From positions 1,736,001 through 1,800,000 of the forward strand of contig NC_064037.1 in NCBI RefSeq assembly GCF_932526225.1: a stretch of 64,000 nucleotides of DNA, written 5' to 3'. How positions within the stretch are numbered: the stretch's first letter is position 1; every line of letters starts with the position of its first letter. The stretch is from Nematostella vectensis (lineage: Eukaryota > Cnidaria > Anthozoa > Actiniaria > Edwardsiidae). The translations under genes were made by a program, and so were the position numbers. The notes beneath the pieces are model-generated. The model was not told the origin of the DNA and did not search any database. It saw only the letters and a program-made list of their open reading frames with translations. Shown in pieces: positions 33,701-43,962 of the stretch.

Positions 33701-35430
33701 CCTGACTTGATTGCCCCCCTCTAACTCCCCTGACTTGATCGCCTACTTCCTCTACCTCCCCTGACTTGTTTGCCTACTTCCTCTACCTCCCCTGACTTGT
33801 TTGCCTACTTCCTCTACCTCCCCTGACTTGTTTGCCTACTTCCTCTACCTCCCCTGACTTGTTTGCCTACTCCCTCTACCTCCCCTGACTTGATTGCCTA
33901 CTTCCCCTACCTCCCCTGACTTGTTTGCCTACTTCCTCTACCTCCCCTGACTTGATTGCCCCCCTCTACCTCCCCTGACTTGATTGCCTCCCTCTACTTC
34001 CCCTGACTTGATTGCCTACTTCCTCTACCTCCCCTGACTTGTTTGCCTACTTCCTCTACCTCCCCTGACTTGATCGCCTACTTCCTCTACCTCCCTTGAC
34101 TTGATCGCCTACTTCCTCTACCCCCCTGACTTGATCGCCTACTTCCTCTACCCCCCTGACTTGTTTGCCTACTTCCTCTACCTCCCCTGACTTGTTTGCC
34201 TACTTCCTCTACCCCCCTGACTTGTTTGCCTACTTTCTCTACCTCCCCTGACTTGTTTGCCTACTTCCTCTACCTCCCCTGACTTGATTGCCTCCTTCTA
34301 CCTCCCCTGACTTGTTTGTCTACTTCCTCTACTTCCCCTGACTTGATTGCCTACTTCCTCTACCTCCCCTGACTTGTTTGCCTACTTCCTCTACCTCCCC
34401 TGACTTGTTTGCCTACTTCCCCTACCTCCCCTGACTTGATTGCCCCCCTCTAACTCCCCTGACTTGTTTGCCTACTTCCTCTACCTCCCCTGACTTGATT
34501 GCCTCCCTCTACTTCCCCTGACTTGATTGCCTACTTCCTCTACCTCCCCTGACTTGTTTGCCTACTTCCTCTACCTCCCCTGACTTGATCGCCTACTTCC
34601 TCTACCTCCCCTGACTTGTTTGCCTACTCCCTCTACCTCCCCTGACTTGTTTGCCTACTTCCTCTACCTCCCCTGACTTGATCGCCTACTTCCTCTACCT
34701 CCCCTGACTTGATTGCCTCCCTCTACTTCCCCTGACTTGATTGCCTACTTCCTCTACCTCCCTTGAATTGATTGCCCCCCTCTACCTCCCCTGACTTGTT
34801 TGCCTACTTCCTCTACCTCCTCTGCATCCTCGATCTGCACCAGATTTTCACCCGCTATGGTACAAGCCATATATTTCAATTTACTTACTCTTTCTTTTTC
34901 TTTGTGTTCTTTTTGTTGTCGACAATTGAAATATCTCCTGGGCTCTTTAGCAAGTACTTCTCCATCGGCTTCTTACTTCCACTTGTTGATTTTCTGTCAT
35001 AGTCTTTCACTGTTTCTTGATTATCGCTTGTCGTTGCAGTCAGAGGCGCTTTATCTGAAGGTGGGTCACCGGTCGACTTTGACGATTTCGCGTCCTTTTC
35101 AGGATCGGTGGGATATTTAAGCGCCGTAGAGCTTGTTTTACCTTCGCCTTGGGTTATAGTTGTTTGGGATCGCTCGTCATGTTTTACAGGGGAGGGTGAT
35201 TTAGCAAAATAGCTTGTTATTTCTCTCGTTTCCTTGGTAGATTTCGGTGAGGATAGCAAATTGGTATCCTACAGCATCAAAATCACAAATTTTACATGCT
35301 ATTTTAATGAAACGGAATAACTCTGAGATAAGCATACCTTCTCCTTAACCCCCTTTTCGCTCTCGACTCCTGAAGCCGATGCAGATGGTTCTCCGAGTTT
35401 CTTTGCTGCACGTTTTCGTCCTGCGGACAT
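30731..35430 (-). CDS. KMT5A: Histone H4-K20 monomethyltransferase KMT5A (SET8/PR-Set7)
   Basis: Nuclear SET-domain enzyme that monomethylates histone H4 lysine 20. Exons in transcript order: 35430-35338, 35268-34889, 32267-32177, 31891-31832, 31551-31361, 30941-30731; 341 aa, phases closed. The N-terminal half is low-complexity, Lys/Ser/Thr-rich and disordered-looking. Residues about 165-180 hold a PIP-degron-like motif QTAITEHFRVRR. The SET domain starts with RDVEGKGRGVFAVKYFSRGD and continues CEYAGELIDY, GCYMYYF, CVDATKESGRLGRLLNHS (SAM-binding NHS), GEELLYDYGERS, and ends HPWLKA as in the family. The second intron contains two arrays. Confidence 0.96.
32275..32590. repeat. Degenerate GGGTCAAA-type repeat next to a KMT5A 3' splice site
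   Basis: Irregular units such as GTGAAATCTAAGGGTCAAAA, GTGTCAAATCAAAGGGTC. It starts within a few bases of the acceptor of exon 32267-32177. The intronic stretch beside that acceptor (AAATCAAATGGTCAAG on the plus strand) resembles the unit, so the array may have grown from it. Confidence 0.85.
32764..34830. repeat. 31-bp pyrimidine-rich satellite in KMT5A intron 2
   Basis: About 65 units of CCTGACTTGTTTGCCTACTT, CCTCTACCTCC, with shortened units (CCCCCCTCTACCTCC) and blocks repeated at higher order. It is almost pure pyrimidine on the plus strand, purine on the transcribed KMT5A strand. It ends about 60 bases before the exon ending at 34889. Confidence 0.95.
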
Positions 35431-35753
35431 GGATAAGAAGATTGTTGTAAGATGTAAACAAAGCTAGTTTTCGGCAATTACCAATGCCACAATAACGAAA
35501 ATCCAATCAAAAGCCTACATTTCAACTTCTTCGTTAAACTTACCTTTGGCTGGCATCCTATTTTGTGGAAAAAGCTCGCAAAATCTTCACCAACCAAGAT
35601 AAATTTAGGAGAACCTTGCAAAGAAAACGCAGACTCGTTGTGGTTGTGAGCGAGCAGTTTGTATTTTGTAACGAGATCTACGATTGGTCGATTACAACAA
35701 AAGCTCACCAACCATAGGACAGCATACTTAGCGATTTGCATATCAAGGAAAGA

Positions 35754-36085
35754 GTGCAATGAGCATGGGAGACCATGCTTTCCAGGCCCGTACCCAGGAT
35801 TTTTCTTGAGGGGGAGGCATCCGAAAAAGTGGACCTTATTAATTTTTCTGGGGGAGGGGCGGGAGGGAGTTTTCTGGTAAAAATCTGACAACTCCCAAAA
35901 GAACAAAAATGTTTCTTTTATGCCTTTGCAGTACCTCCACGGGATTTGACTACATACCAGAGTGATCTGGCTTGTTTTATAGTTTTGTCTACGAATAGCA
36001 CGTCTATTGAGAACCGAAAGTGGAATTTCGGCCGTTATGAGGGGCTGCATTTGCACCCCCCCCCCCCCCTTGGTATAGGCCTGAC
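35754..36085. mobile_element. Non-autonomous dispersed element, copy 1
   Basis: It shares an ordered set of blocks with 47639-47956: GAGACCATGCTTTCC, GCCCGTACCCAGGATTTTTC, AAAGTGGACCT, AAAATCTGA, TAGTTTTGTCTACGAATAGC, ACGTCTATTGAGAACCGAAA, GTGGAATTTCGGCCGTT. The ends CAGGCCCGTACCCAGG and TTGGTATAGGCCTG are near inverted repeats. No ORF. It lies just upstream of KMT5A. Confidence 0.8.
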
Positions 36086-37098
36086 AGCACCGGAGTTTGA
36101 GCCCTTTTGGGTGTAAAAAATATAATAATTTCTCTTTGTTTTCTATAAAATAACAAATAAAGTATCAGGCTTATTTCTTGACCCTCCAATCCTCTTTATA
36201 AAACCTTGGATCCGCTCCTTTGCTCATTATGTCATTAACGCTAGAAGTCCAGCTCGCTTTTGTGAGCCTACTGGGCCCATATAATTATCGAGGAGCAAAA
36301 ATCTAAAACTCATCATAATAACATTTGAACCTGAACACATTTATTTGTATGCAAGTACAATAATCATGCATTATTACTACACAGAATCACCAACCCCATA
36401 CAGGTGTCCCTCACTGATCACGACATGAACTACAACCCTATGATACTCAAGGTGCTTGCCAATATATATACATTGCAAACAATGAACCTTATTAATCAAA
36501 ACTTATTGCTGTTTAATACCCAGTGAATTCAATTGTGAAGGTGTTTTTTTAATTGTTTGATTTATTTTATATTATAAGATTAAAATTATTTTTTTGTCGA
36601 TATATACTTATATATATAGAAATACATTTTTTCATTGAATGAATTGATATGCTTGCTTGAATGAAATGATCCTCTGCATACACATGACCTGTGCATGATG
36701 GCACTGTCATGGGTGTTTTTTTTTTGCCGACATTGTTACTTTGTGGGACAAAGCAACATGGTCCAAACAGCCTAACTCCATAATGGATGTGTAAGAGTTC
36801 AAAATGCAAGTAGTGAACTTTCTTAAAATAATGTTTTTTACAAGACCTAGACTAGCTTGCATATCAAAGGCTGAATGTTCAACAGGCAAATTTGGCAGCA
36901 TGCCTTTTGAGGCTGGGTGCTTCATCAGCACTTGTCAATGATTGACTTGGTTGTAACCATCAAAATGGCTCAAAATGTAAGCTAGCTAGTAAGACTAAAC
37001 ACAGCTTGAAAATATAATTTAGGTATTATTTGCATGTTGCCTTACAAAGCTACGATAATCCTCTGAGAGATTAAGATTGAATTTCGAATTCACTGAGA
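36086..37098. other. Intergenic region between KMT5A and XBP1, including the XBP1 3' UTR
   Basis: No gene recognised. TTTATT at 36561-36566 (AATAAA on the minus strand) is a possible XBP1 poly(A) signal. The stretch is AT-rich. Confidence 0.4.
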
Positions 37099-39537
37099 TT
37101 AAACAGCAAGAAGTGAGGGGAAGAGATCAGTAAAGGACTCCTCCCATGCTTGCATTCCTGTGTCTCCCAATGTGTCAGGTTCTACGTCAAGCTGTTCAAG
37201 CTCTATTGAGATATCCTTGCAGTTCAGGATCTCATCAAGGGATTCCATGTGTTCTGGTGCTTGCCCCACCAAGTCATGGAGTCCGGGAGAGAACGACTCA
37301 ACTTCTTGGTCTCGGAAAGGCTTGACTTCGATTGGTCGGCCCTTGACAACTCTGCAACAGGCAGACTTGTTTTCCTGCTTTGGTTGAAGGAATTCATCGT
37401 CACTGGACTCAACATCTTTAAACACACCAACAAACAACTCAGGCTGAAATAAAAAATGACGAGGTTAGACATTGCTAGGACTTTGTTCTAGACAATTCTA
37501 GGCAAGAGTATAAGTTGTTGTACAATTAGATTTTTAATATCCATTCATTCTTTTCATAAGAAATGTGCTTTCTTTTTTCCTTTTACTTAAAAGTGTCGTC
37601 AAATTAGTTAATTAGCATTTGTGATACATCAATTTTCTGACGACAATGCCAGTGAAATTGATTTGTAAAAATACAGCTGTTCAGAAAGTAAACAAATGCA
37701 CTGAGCATTGAGAAAAAATGTGTCAACAGAAACCAAACATTTGTCCAACAGTTTTGATTGGCTAAGAAAATGCTTAAAAAGATCTTTTGAAAAGATTATC
37801 TATAATTACCCAATAGGTACTATTTTTATATAACTATTACAAAAATTTATTATGTAGAATGTCTCTCTGGCAATTAAAAACCAGTGGTTCCTAGGCGATT
37901 TATGTCTGCTATTTTTTCTATCTGATAAATCACAATTCTCATAAATTCAAAGTGACTACATAGAGCATGAGCATATGCTAGTAAGAAGAAAATTCAAGAT
38001 TGCTTGGTTACCCAACTGTAACTTAACAATCCAAGCAGAGCAGACACAGACAAGTGCTAGGAATTCTCGACTCCCAGTAGTCAAATGCAAATCCTTTTTT
38101 AGATAAGGAAGATATGGGTTACTATAGATATTTTTTATACTCAATTCACTTTCTGATGGGAAAAAGTAATCAAGACTTTGAAATGTGAGTGTAATTGCTC
38201 TTTTGTCTATCAGTTTCAATAAAGGGGAAGTGCATGGGTGAATATTAATTAAGCCTACCTGCAGTTCATTTGAAGCCAGGTCGTGATCACTGAAAGAAAC
38301 AGAATCAGATTCTTCTGCTGCTGAGAAGCGATGAGTGCTGCTGACTCTTTAGATTCTGCTTCCGTCTTGATCACGGCCCAGCCCTCTGGGGCAGAGTCAC
38401 TCCTTTCCGAGGCAGGGCTTGGTGGCGTGGAGGACGATAGACTTGACACAGGGGAGACGGGTGGAGTAAGACCCAAGCGAACTCTTAATTCAGAGTTCTC
38501 GATTGCTAGGGATTCTGTGCTTTTGTTTAATCTCTTGTTTTCCTCTCGGAGACGTTTGTTCTATGGAATTACACGAATTATAAAAAATTTAGTATATTTG
38601 CCCGGCTTTTCTCAATGCCTCACTGGACAGTACATTAAACTTTCTTAAGAGAACTTTGAAACACGTTTTTACTTGTAACGACTGGGTAAATAAAATACCA
38701 GTTACGATGTTATTGTCTTAAAACATGTAGCATTTAGTTTTTACCGGGTAGATAAATTAATTTTTTATGAGAGACTTTCAATAGTCTTTTTGGGGTCTTT
38801 ATGCTCCGACAACAAAAGAGGTTCATTGTCATTCAAATCTAAAGGATCAAAAAGCTATCAAGTTTCTGGTGTGACCGACGAGACACGATATTCCGTGAAC
38901 TCTCAAAGTTCTTTGATTGCTTTGTCTCCCAAAAACCATAAATGTCTAGAAATCATGAAATGAGCCAAAATAATTTACATGCTTTCTTTACTGGTAAGGG
39001 CTAAACCCCTCTTATAATCATATGGAGACGCTATTAAAATCAATATCTTTGTATAAAAGAGCTTAAATAGGATATATAACTTTTATTAATGATATTGGTA
39101 TTACACACAAAATTTTGCCGACAATATTTACACTAGAATTCGATATTTTTACTAAGAATTAAAAAAACGGATATAAATACAAACCTCTCTTTCCAGACTC
39201 TCGACGGCCTCTTCAAGATCTTGCATTCTTGCCTTTTTTCTATCTCTTGCTGTTTGAGCTGCAACACGATTTTTTAATTTTCTGTGGAGTAACACAGAAA
39301 TCTAGATTAGCATGTGTTCTCGAACGAAAAGCGGGAAAAGTCGAACGGGAAGCCAGTAAAGTGCGCTATATCACTCGACCATTTCAGTGTCGCAATAAAT
39401 ACGAACCTTCGTAGCGCTCTTTCCTCGACGGTTAAATTATCTAATCTTCGCCTTTTACGAGGCTGGCCGTCTGGGTTTGTCTCGTTTAGTAACAAGGATT
39501 TTAGTACAGCATCTCTGTTGATGTTAGGCGCCTCCAT
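37099..39537 (-). CDS. XBP1: XBP1, unfolded-protein-response bZIP transcription factor
   Basis: Exons: 39537-39407, 39281-39185, 38560-38259, 37443-37099. The bZIP basic region KLKNRVAAQTARDRKKARM is essentially identical to animal XBP1, followed by a leucine zipper (LEEAVESLE, NKRLREENKRL). The 302-nt third exon is 2 mod 3. Removing the 20 nt between two CAGCAG sites (38340-38321) restores the frame into a C-terminus ending AWEESFTDLFPSLLAV, closely matching the end of the XBP1s activation domain; this spliced product is 284 aa. Without that cut the protein is 249 aa with a different tail. In animals, IRE1 on the ER membrane makes this cut under ER stress, producing the active nuclear factor. 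Confidence 0.97.
37224..37443 (-). CDS. XBP1: XBP1u-specific C-terminal frame (overlaps the XBP1s frame)
   Basis: This reads the last exon in the frame used when the IRE1 intron is kept. Upstream and across the junction comes a hydrophobic stretch (NLILFLSVITTWLQMN, LSCLLVCLKM) in the place of the mammalian HR2 membrane-targeting region. The tail ends WWGKHQNTWNPLMRS, which aligns with the mammalian translational-pausing tail WGRHQPSWKPLMN at W, G, K/R, H, Q, W, P, L and M. In mammals this module stalls the ribosome at the ER so that XBP1u mRNA meets IRE1. Conservation of function here is inferred. Confidence 0.88.
38312..38347 (-). promoter_or_regulatory. IRE1 double-hairpin of the XBP1 unconventional intron
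   Basis: Minus-strand RNA can form GAGT-CAGCAGC-ACTC (38347-38333) and CTTCT-CAGCAGC-AGAAG (38328-38312). Both have seven-base loops fitting the CNGCNGN consensus for IRE1. Cutting after the third loop base in each removes 20 nt. Mammals remove 26; both are 2 mod 3. Confidence 0.9.
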
Positions 39538-39697
39538 TTTTGTGTGTTTTCTTTCGGAGAAGACTTATCCGCGTCTTCTTTCTTGTCTTCGTTTTACTAT
39601 TATTACCAAACGCGTTACGAACTAGCGAAAGTCATTTGACTGTTGCATCATTAGCCACCATATTTGGAATTGATTGACAGCACCTATATATAACTAA

Positions 39698-39716
39698 CCA
39701 ATCACAATACGCCACG
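39698..39716 (+). promoter_or_regulatory. ER stress response element (ERSE) upstream of XBP1
   Basis: CCAATCACAATACGCCACG is a perfect CCAAT-N9-CCACG, the binding site for NF-Y plus ATF6/XBP1. It lies about 160 bases upstream of the XBP1 start codon, and the element works in either orientation. Confidence 0.75.
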
Positions 39717-42630
39717 AACTGAACTTTTATGCTAATTTCGACTTTTCACGACCTCATAGCAGCTAACCAGGAAATATCCCCTTTCAACTTCCTTTTTAAC
39801 GTTATTTTTTTATTCACGTTTCAACCCTTGAAGTTCTTTCACGTATTTTTACTTAAGAATTTGATCAAAATCACGATGTTAGAGCTTCAATGTTTGCTGC
39901 TATGGAGCGCGAGAAAGAACGTAAGAATGTAGTATAACCACCCCTCCTACGCATCACTTATGACGTAAGGAATATTGTTCCCGGCTTCGCGTTGTTGCGC
40001 TCTAGTTCCTGATCCGGCGTCGTTTGAAATAACCCAAAACAAGTTCTTTTAGGTAAAAATATAACCTTCAAGCCCAAAGAGACGCCAAATATTTGTGTCT
40101 GTGTTTAAAAAAGTTCCAGTCCTTGAATGTTCATTTTAAAGTATAAAAAACATAGATTAGAGATTGTAACGATGTCATCATTTTTTATTTGCGATAAGAA
40201 TAATATTTCTGGCGTCTTTAGCAAGACGAGACCCGCAGTAAATGGCTATAATCGTGCAGTAGCCATGTCGCTTGAGGCGAAATCAATAAAATACAACAAC
40301 ACAATAAAATAAAGAGAACCAAAGCAAGAGATTTCATGGAGGTTTTTCATTTTATTTCCGAAATTGATCTGAGCAGCTGTTTCAATCGAAATTGTTTTCA
40401 GTCCACCCACGTGATGTTTCCTGACGGATTTTATGTTTTTTTTTTGTCAACTTGAGTTGCTGTGCGGCAAATGTACTACGCGCATAACAGTCGCTTGGTT
40501 ACAAATTGAACAGACTGATTGGGGACTTGTTTCGCTGTAGAATGATTTTTGTTGTTTTGAAACAGAGACAAAAAGCACAAGAGATAAATCAAAAGCCGCA
40601 ATTATGGATCCAGAAAGAGCTTTCTTTTTAGCTTCGCTGCAATAAAGTGGAAAAAGCTATGTGATAAAAAAAGATATAAAAAATGAATTAATTACCATAG
40701 AGACTTATAAGAAGAGAAAAAAGTGCAAAGTCATTAACATAAACCACTTCCCACGAGTTGTCGACATATGCCCGTCTAACGTAGGAAGCTTGCGGACAAA
40801 AGAAGAGGAATCTTGTATTTATAGAAAACAGTGAAGGTTGATTGCTGTGCTTCATTTACAAAAGGCACCGGACAATTGTTTTTGAAATGGTTCTCATTTC
40901 ACCAAAAGTGAAAATGATGAAAATGATTGAAAGTGGGGAGAAGAGGGGTCTCTTTCAGTGTAGGATATTCCTTGTCGTGTAGTTGGTTTTTATCATATCA
41001 TGCAGTTTTTTAGACTACCATTTATTTTATTTTTTTCAAAAAGCTCCTTCCCTCTTCCGAACTGCTGAGGGCCTCATGTAAAATGGTCGGCCTCCTATGG
41101 CGTATTGCTACTCAGCCGGCGTTGACAATGTGTTTAGTAGAGGGCAGAGCTTCGCGTTGGTAGTATTCAAGCCTGATTATTTTGTCTAAACTCTTGCAAC
41201 CACCCATACATTAATTCTTAGCTCATGATATTGACATTTAACTTTATTACACATTACATTGGCCCATTCGGTTTGCCTGTGGTGGGCCGTACGGGCTTAG
41301 ACTTGATCAATGATGGAAAGTTGTGACCAAAGGAACCCCATTACAACGATAGTTCAGACTGACTTATGCTTATACTAGATTACACTAAGATTAAGTAAAA
41401 GAAATGTATGTAGCAGGGCCCTTGCCCCCCCCCCCCCCCCCCAGCAGAGGACTCTTTTCTCCGTTCGCTGGGCTGGCATCAACAAAGTACAGGGGAAGAA
41501 GGTCTCTGCTGGCAGGAAGTAGCAAAGCAAGCCAAAGCTCCACGTCTGAACCCGATGATACGAGGCGGATTATCCTGCTACTAGTCGGCTCTTATTTGGA
41601 TTATTCGGAATGTTTATTCGAAGCCGAAAGACCGAAATGTCCTGAGGCCGCGGGGATTCAGGAAACATACACCTCGTCCCTTCGGTTGCTTTAAATGGGA
41701 GCTGGCTAGCTGGCCCGGGGGGGAACTCTCAAGATTATCAGACGGGGGTGCTCGGCCTATCTTTTAGGGTATAAAAATCTTACCAACTGCTATCTCTTAG
41801 GTGGTGTTTTAGGATTTTTCCGATTCTGCTATCTTTTAGGGTGTTCTATCCAATAACAATCGGGCTTGCAGATTAGATGACGGCACGATTTAAAGTCAAT
41901 AGAAAAGAGATGTGCTGGATGGCAATATCTCAAGACCGCAGTAAAATTCAGGAAACCTGAGACTATATTTGTTTTTTTAATGCTATCACTTTGAGCTAAA
42001 AATTCCTTCGACCAAAGCCAATGTGCTATCTCTTAGGGGTAAGAACAAGAGAGCATAAGATAAGAGAGGGACACTTTGTGTTTTTCCCCGCGCGCCATGT
42101 CCATTCCGAATCTGGCTATGTTTAGTAACCACCAAATCACTACTGCTCGTGCGCATTTTTACTCACCCTACCCCCGCGCTTTGGCATTTACATCTTGTTG
42201 TTTGCCGCTGTTTTGTGACTTAAAACCGAAAATGTATACCATCGAAAATTTAATTCTAGCATCAAGGTTACGGGCAGTTGCGGTTTATTAAGGGTATGTA
42301 GAACTTCGAGGATTGCAAGATTTCGAAAACGAGACTTAAAATCAAGAGCGGAAAACCTCGTGCTTCAAACACCGTGTTTGCTCTAACTTGCTGCTTCTTC
42401 GTGGTTTCTCAACATTCATTATTAATGGTCAAACGAAATCTGTAAGTTAGACATTAGATATGATATTGATTTTTGTGAATATTCCGGTTAATTGAAAAGG
42501 AATCCAAGAAAAATACATTTCATAAAACTATCCTTGTAGCGAGGGAATGCATTTTTGTGATGATCAAAGCCAGCAAGCTGAAGTATCTGAGGTTTTGTAA
42601 AAGTGTGAAAATAAAAAAGGAGATATTACT
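39717..42630. other. Gene-poor region upstream of XBP1
   Basis: No supported gene. The short open frames (for example near 41404-41694, beginning in a run of 16 C) have no recognisable domain. A MITE-like end, CCCGGGGGGGAACTCTCAAG, occurs at about 41716. Several TATCTTTTAGGGT/CTATCTCTTAGG repeats lie in 41758-42040, suggesting an old dispersed repeat. Confidence 0.45.
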
Positions 42631-42910
42631 GTACTTCTTTGATGTTGTTATTATTATATGTTATATTATTATGTTGTTATTATAAAAGCTGGAGTCGGGA
42701 TTTGAATCAAACGCGGTATCACAGCCATTTCATCGCTCGTCGGTTTTTTCTTTCACTTGACTTCGCCGCTCAGACACTTCACTTCACTTTAATAAATTGC
42801 GCAACCTATTGTACAATATGTCAGTGCGCATCGCAGTGCCGAGTCTAAAGCCCAGCGTGGAAGGCCTCTGGGCAGCCTCTCATGTCAATTACAGACTGTG
42901 GAAGGTTGTT

Positions 42911-43726
42911 CTACAGTCTCAGTGCACGGGGCAAAAAACTATATTTATGTATGTCAGTTCTAGCGTTAGGAATAGTATAGAATTCAGAGTGTTGAGTGCG
43001 GGGCAAGGCGCGAGACGGTTTCCTCAGATCTTCGAGTGGCAGGATAGAGGCATTATTTAGGCCACTGTTTAGGAGCACCAATGATGAGGTGCGCCTGCGG
43101 TCTTCGAGTGGCTGCCAACCCAGTTCGGAAAGGAGGCGCGTCATTGAGCCGGGCTCGAAGGAGAAATTATAGTCTGCCGTAACAAAGCGTGCTGCACGCC
43201 TCTGGACTTTCTCGATCTCGACGATGAGCTTGCTGGTATGCGGGTCCCAGATAGCACTTGCATATTCCAACGGCGGCCTAACGCGGCCTACGTAGACTGC
43301 TTCCTTCTCTTTCGTGTCGCAAAAGTGCAGGTTCCGCTTAAGTAGGCCTAGGATCTTGTTTGCCTTGCTCACTGTTTCAGCAACATGTCTGTTCCATCGA
43401 AGGTCCCTTGTTATTGTGACTCCGAGGTACTTTATTTCCTCAACAAAGTCCAGGACCACACCTTCCAGATAGTACAGGTGGTTGATGTTGTTTCTGGTCT
43501 TCCTTGAGATGCGGATCATGTTACACTTGGTTGCTTGGAAGCTTATGGACCACTGGTCAGCCCAGGACGCGAGTCTCGATATGTCTCGCTGTAGCTCTTC
43601 GCAATCCTCTCGCGATCTAATAGTGGGGTAACAAATACAGTCGTCTGCAAAGAGTCTGATCTCGGACCGTACAGATTCTTGTATTTCATTTATAAACAGG
43701 TTAAACAGGACAAACAAAACATTCAA
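42911..43726 (-). mobile_element. CR1/L2-like non-LTR retrotransposon, 5'-truncated reverse transcriptase end
   Basis: A 271-residue open frame holding the end of a reverse transcriptase: FNLFINEIQ and RLFADDCICY (the FADD catalytic motif), then LQRDISRLASWADQWSISF, IKYLGVTITRDLRWN, RPPLEYASAIWDPH, QRRAARFV and the ARTDIHKYSFLPRALRL tail typical of CR1/L2/Rex-type elements. The 5' part (endonuclease and fingers) is missing, as expected from abortive reverse transcription. It lies between XBP1's upstream region and the GGT 3' end. Confidence 0.88.
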
Positions 43727-43962
43727 ACTAGTCAGGGATTTAGTTTTCTGTGAGTATATTTGCCAATCTTGCTTACTTAAGTTAGACTTGTTTTCTTCTT
43801 CCGAGTTATTTTACATGATCTCTTTTCATTCCTGTCGAGTTGGCAAAACAACAACCCGCAACCCGCGTGGAAGTAGGACAAAATAAAAGGAGCAAATCCT
43901 CACGCGCAGTGATGGGGTGGTGGTCACTAAAATAGCCAGATGTATCCCACTATGCTACAGAT

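Noticed and set aside
41404-41694. 96-aa ORF starting in a poly-C run
   Set aside because: No recognisable domain and low-complexity proline start. It lies within a region with MITE-like ends; no splice partners found.
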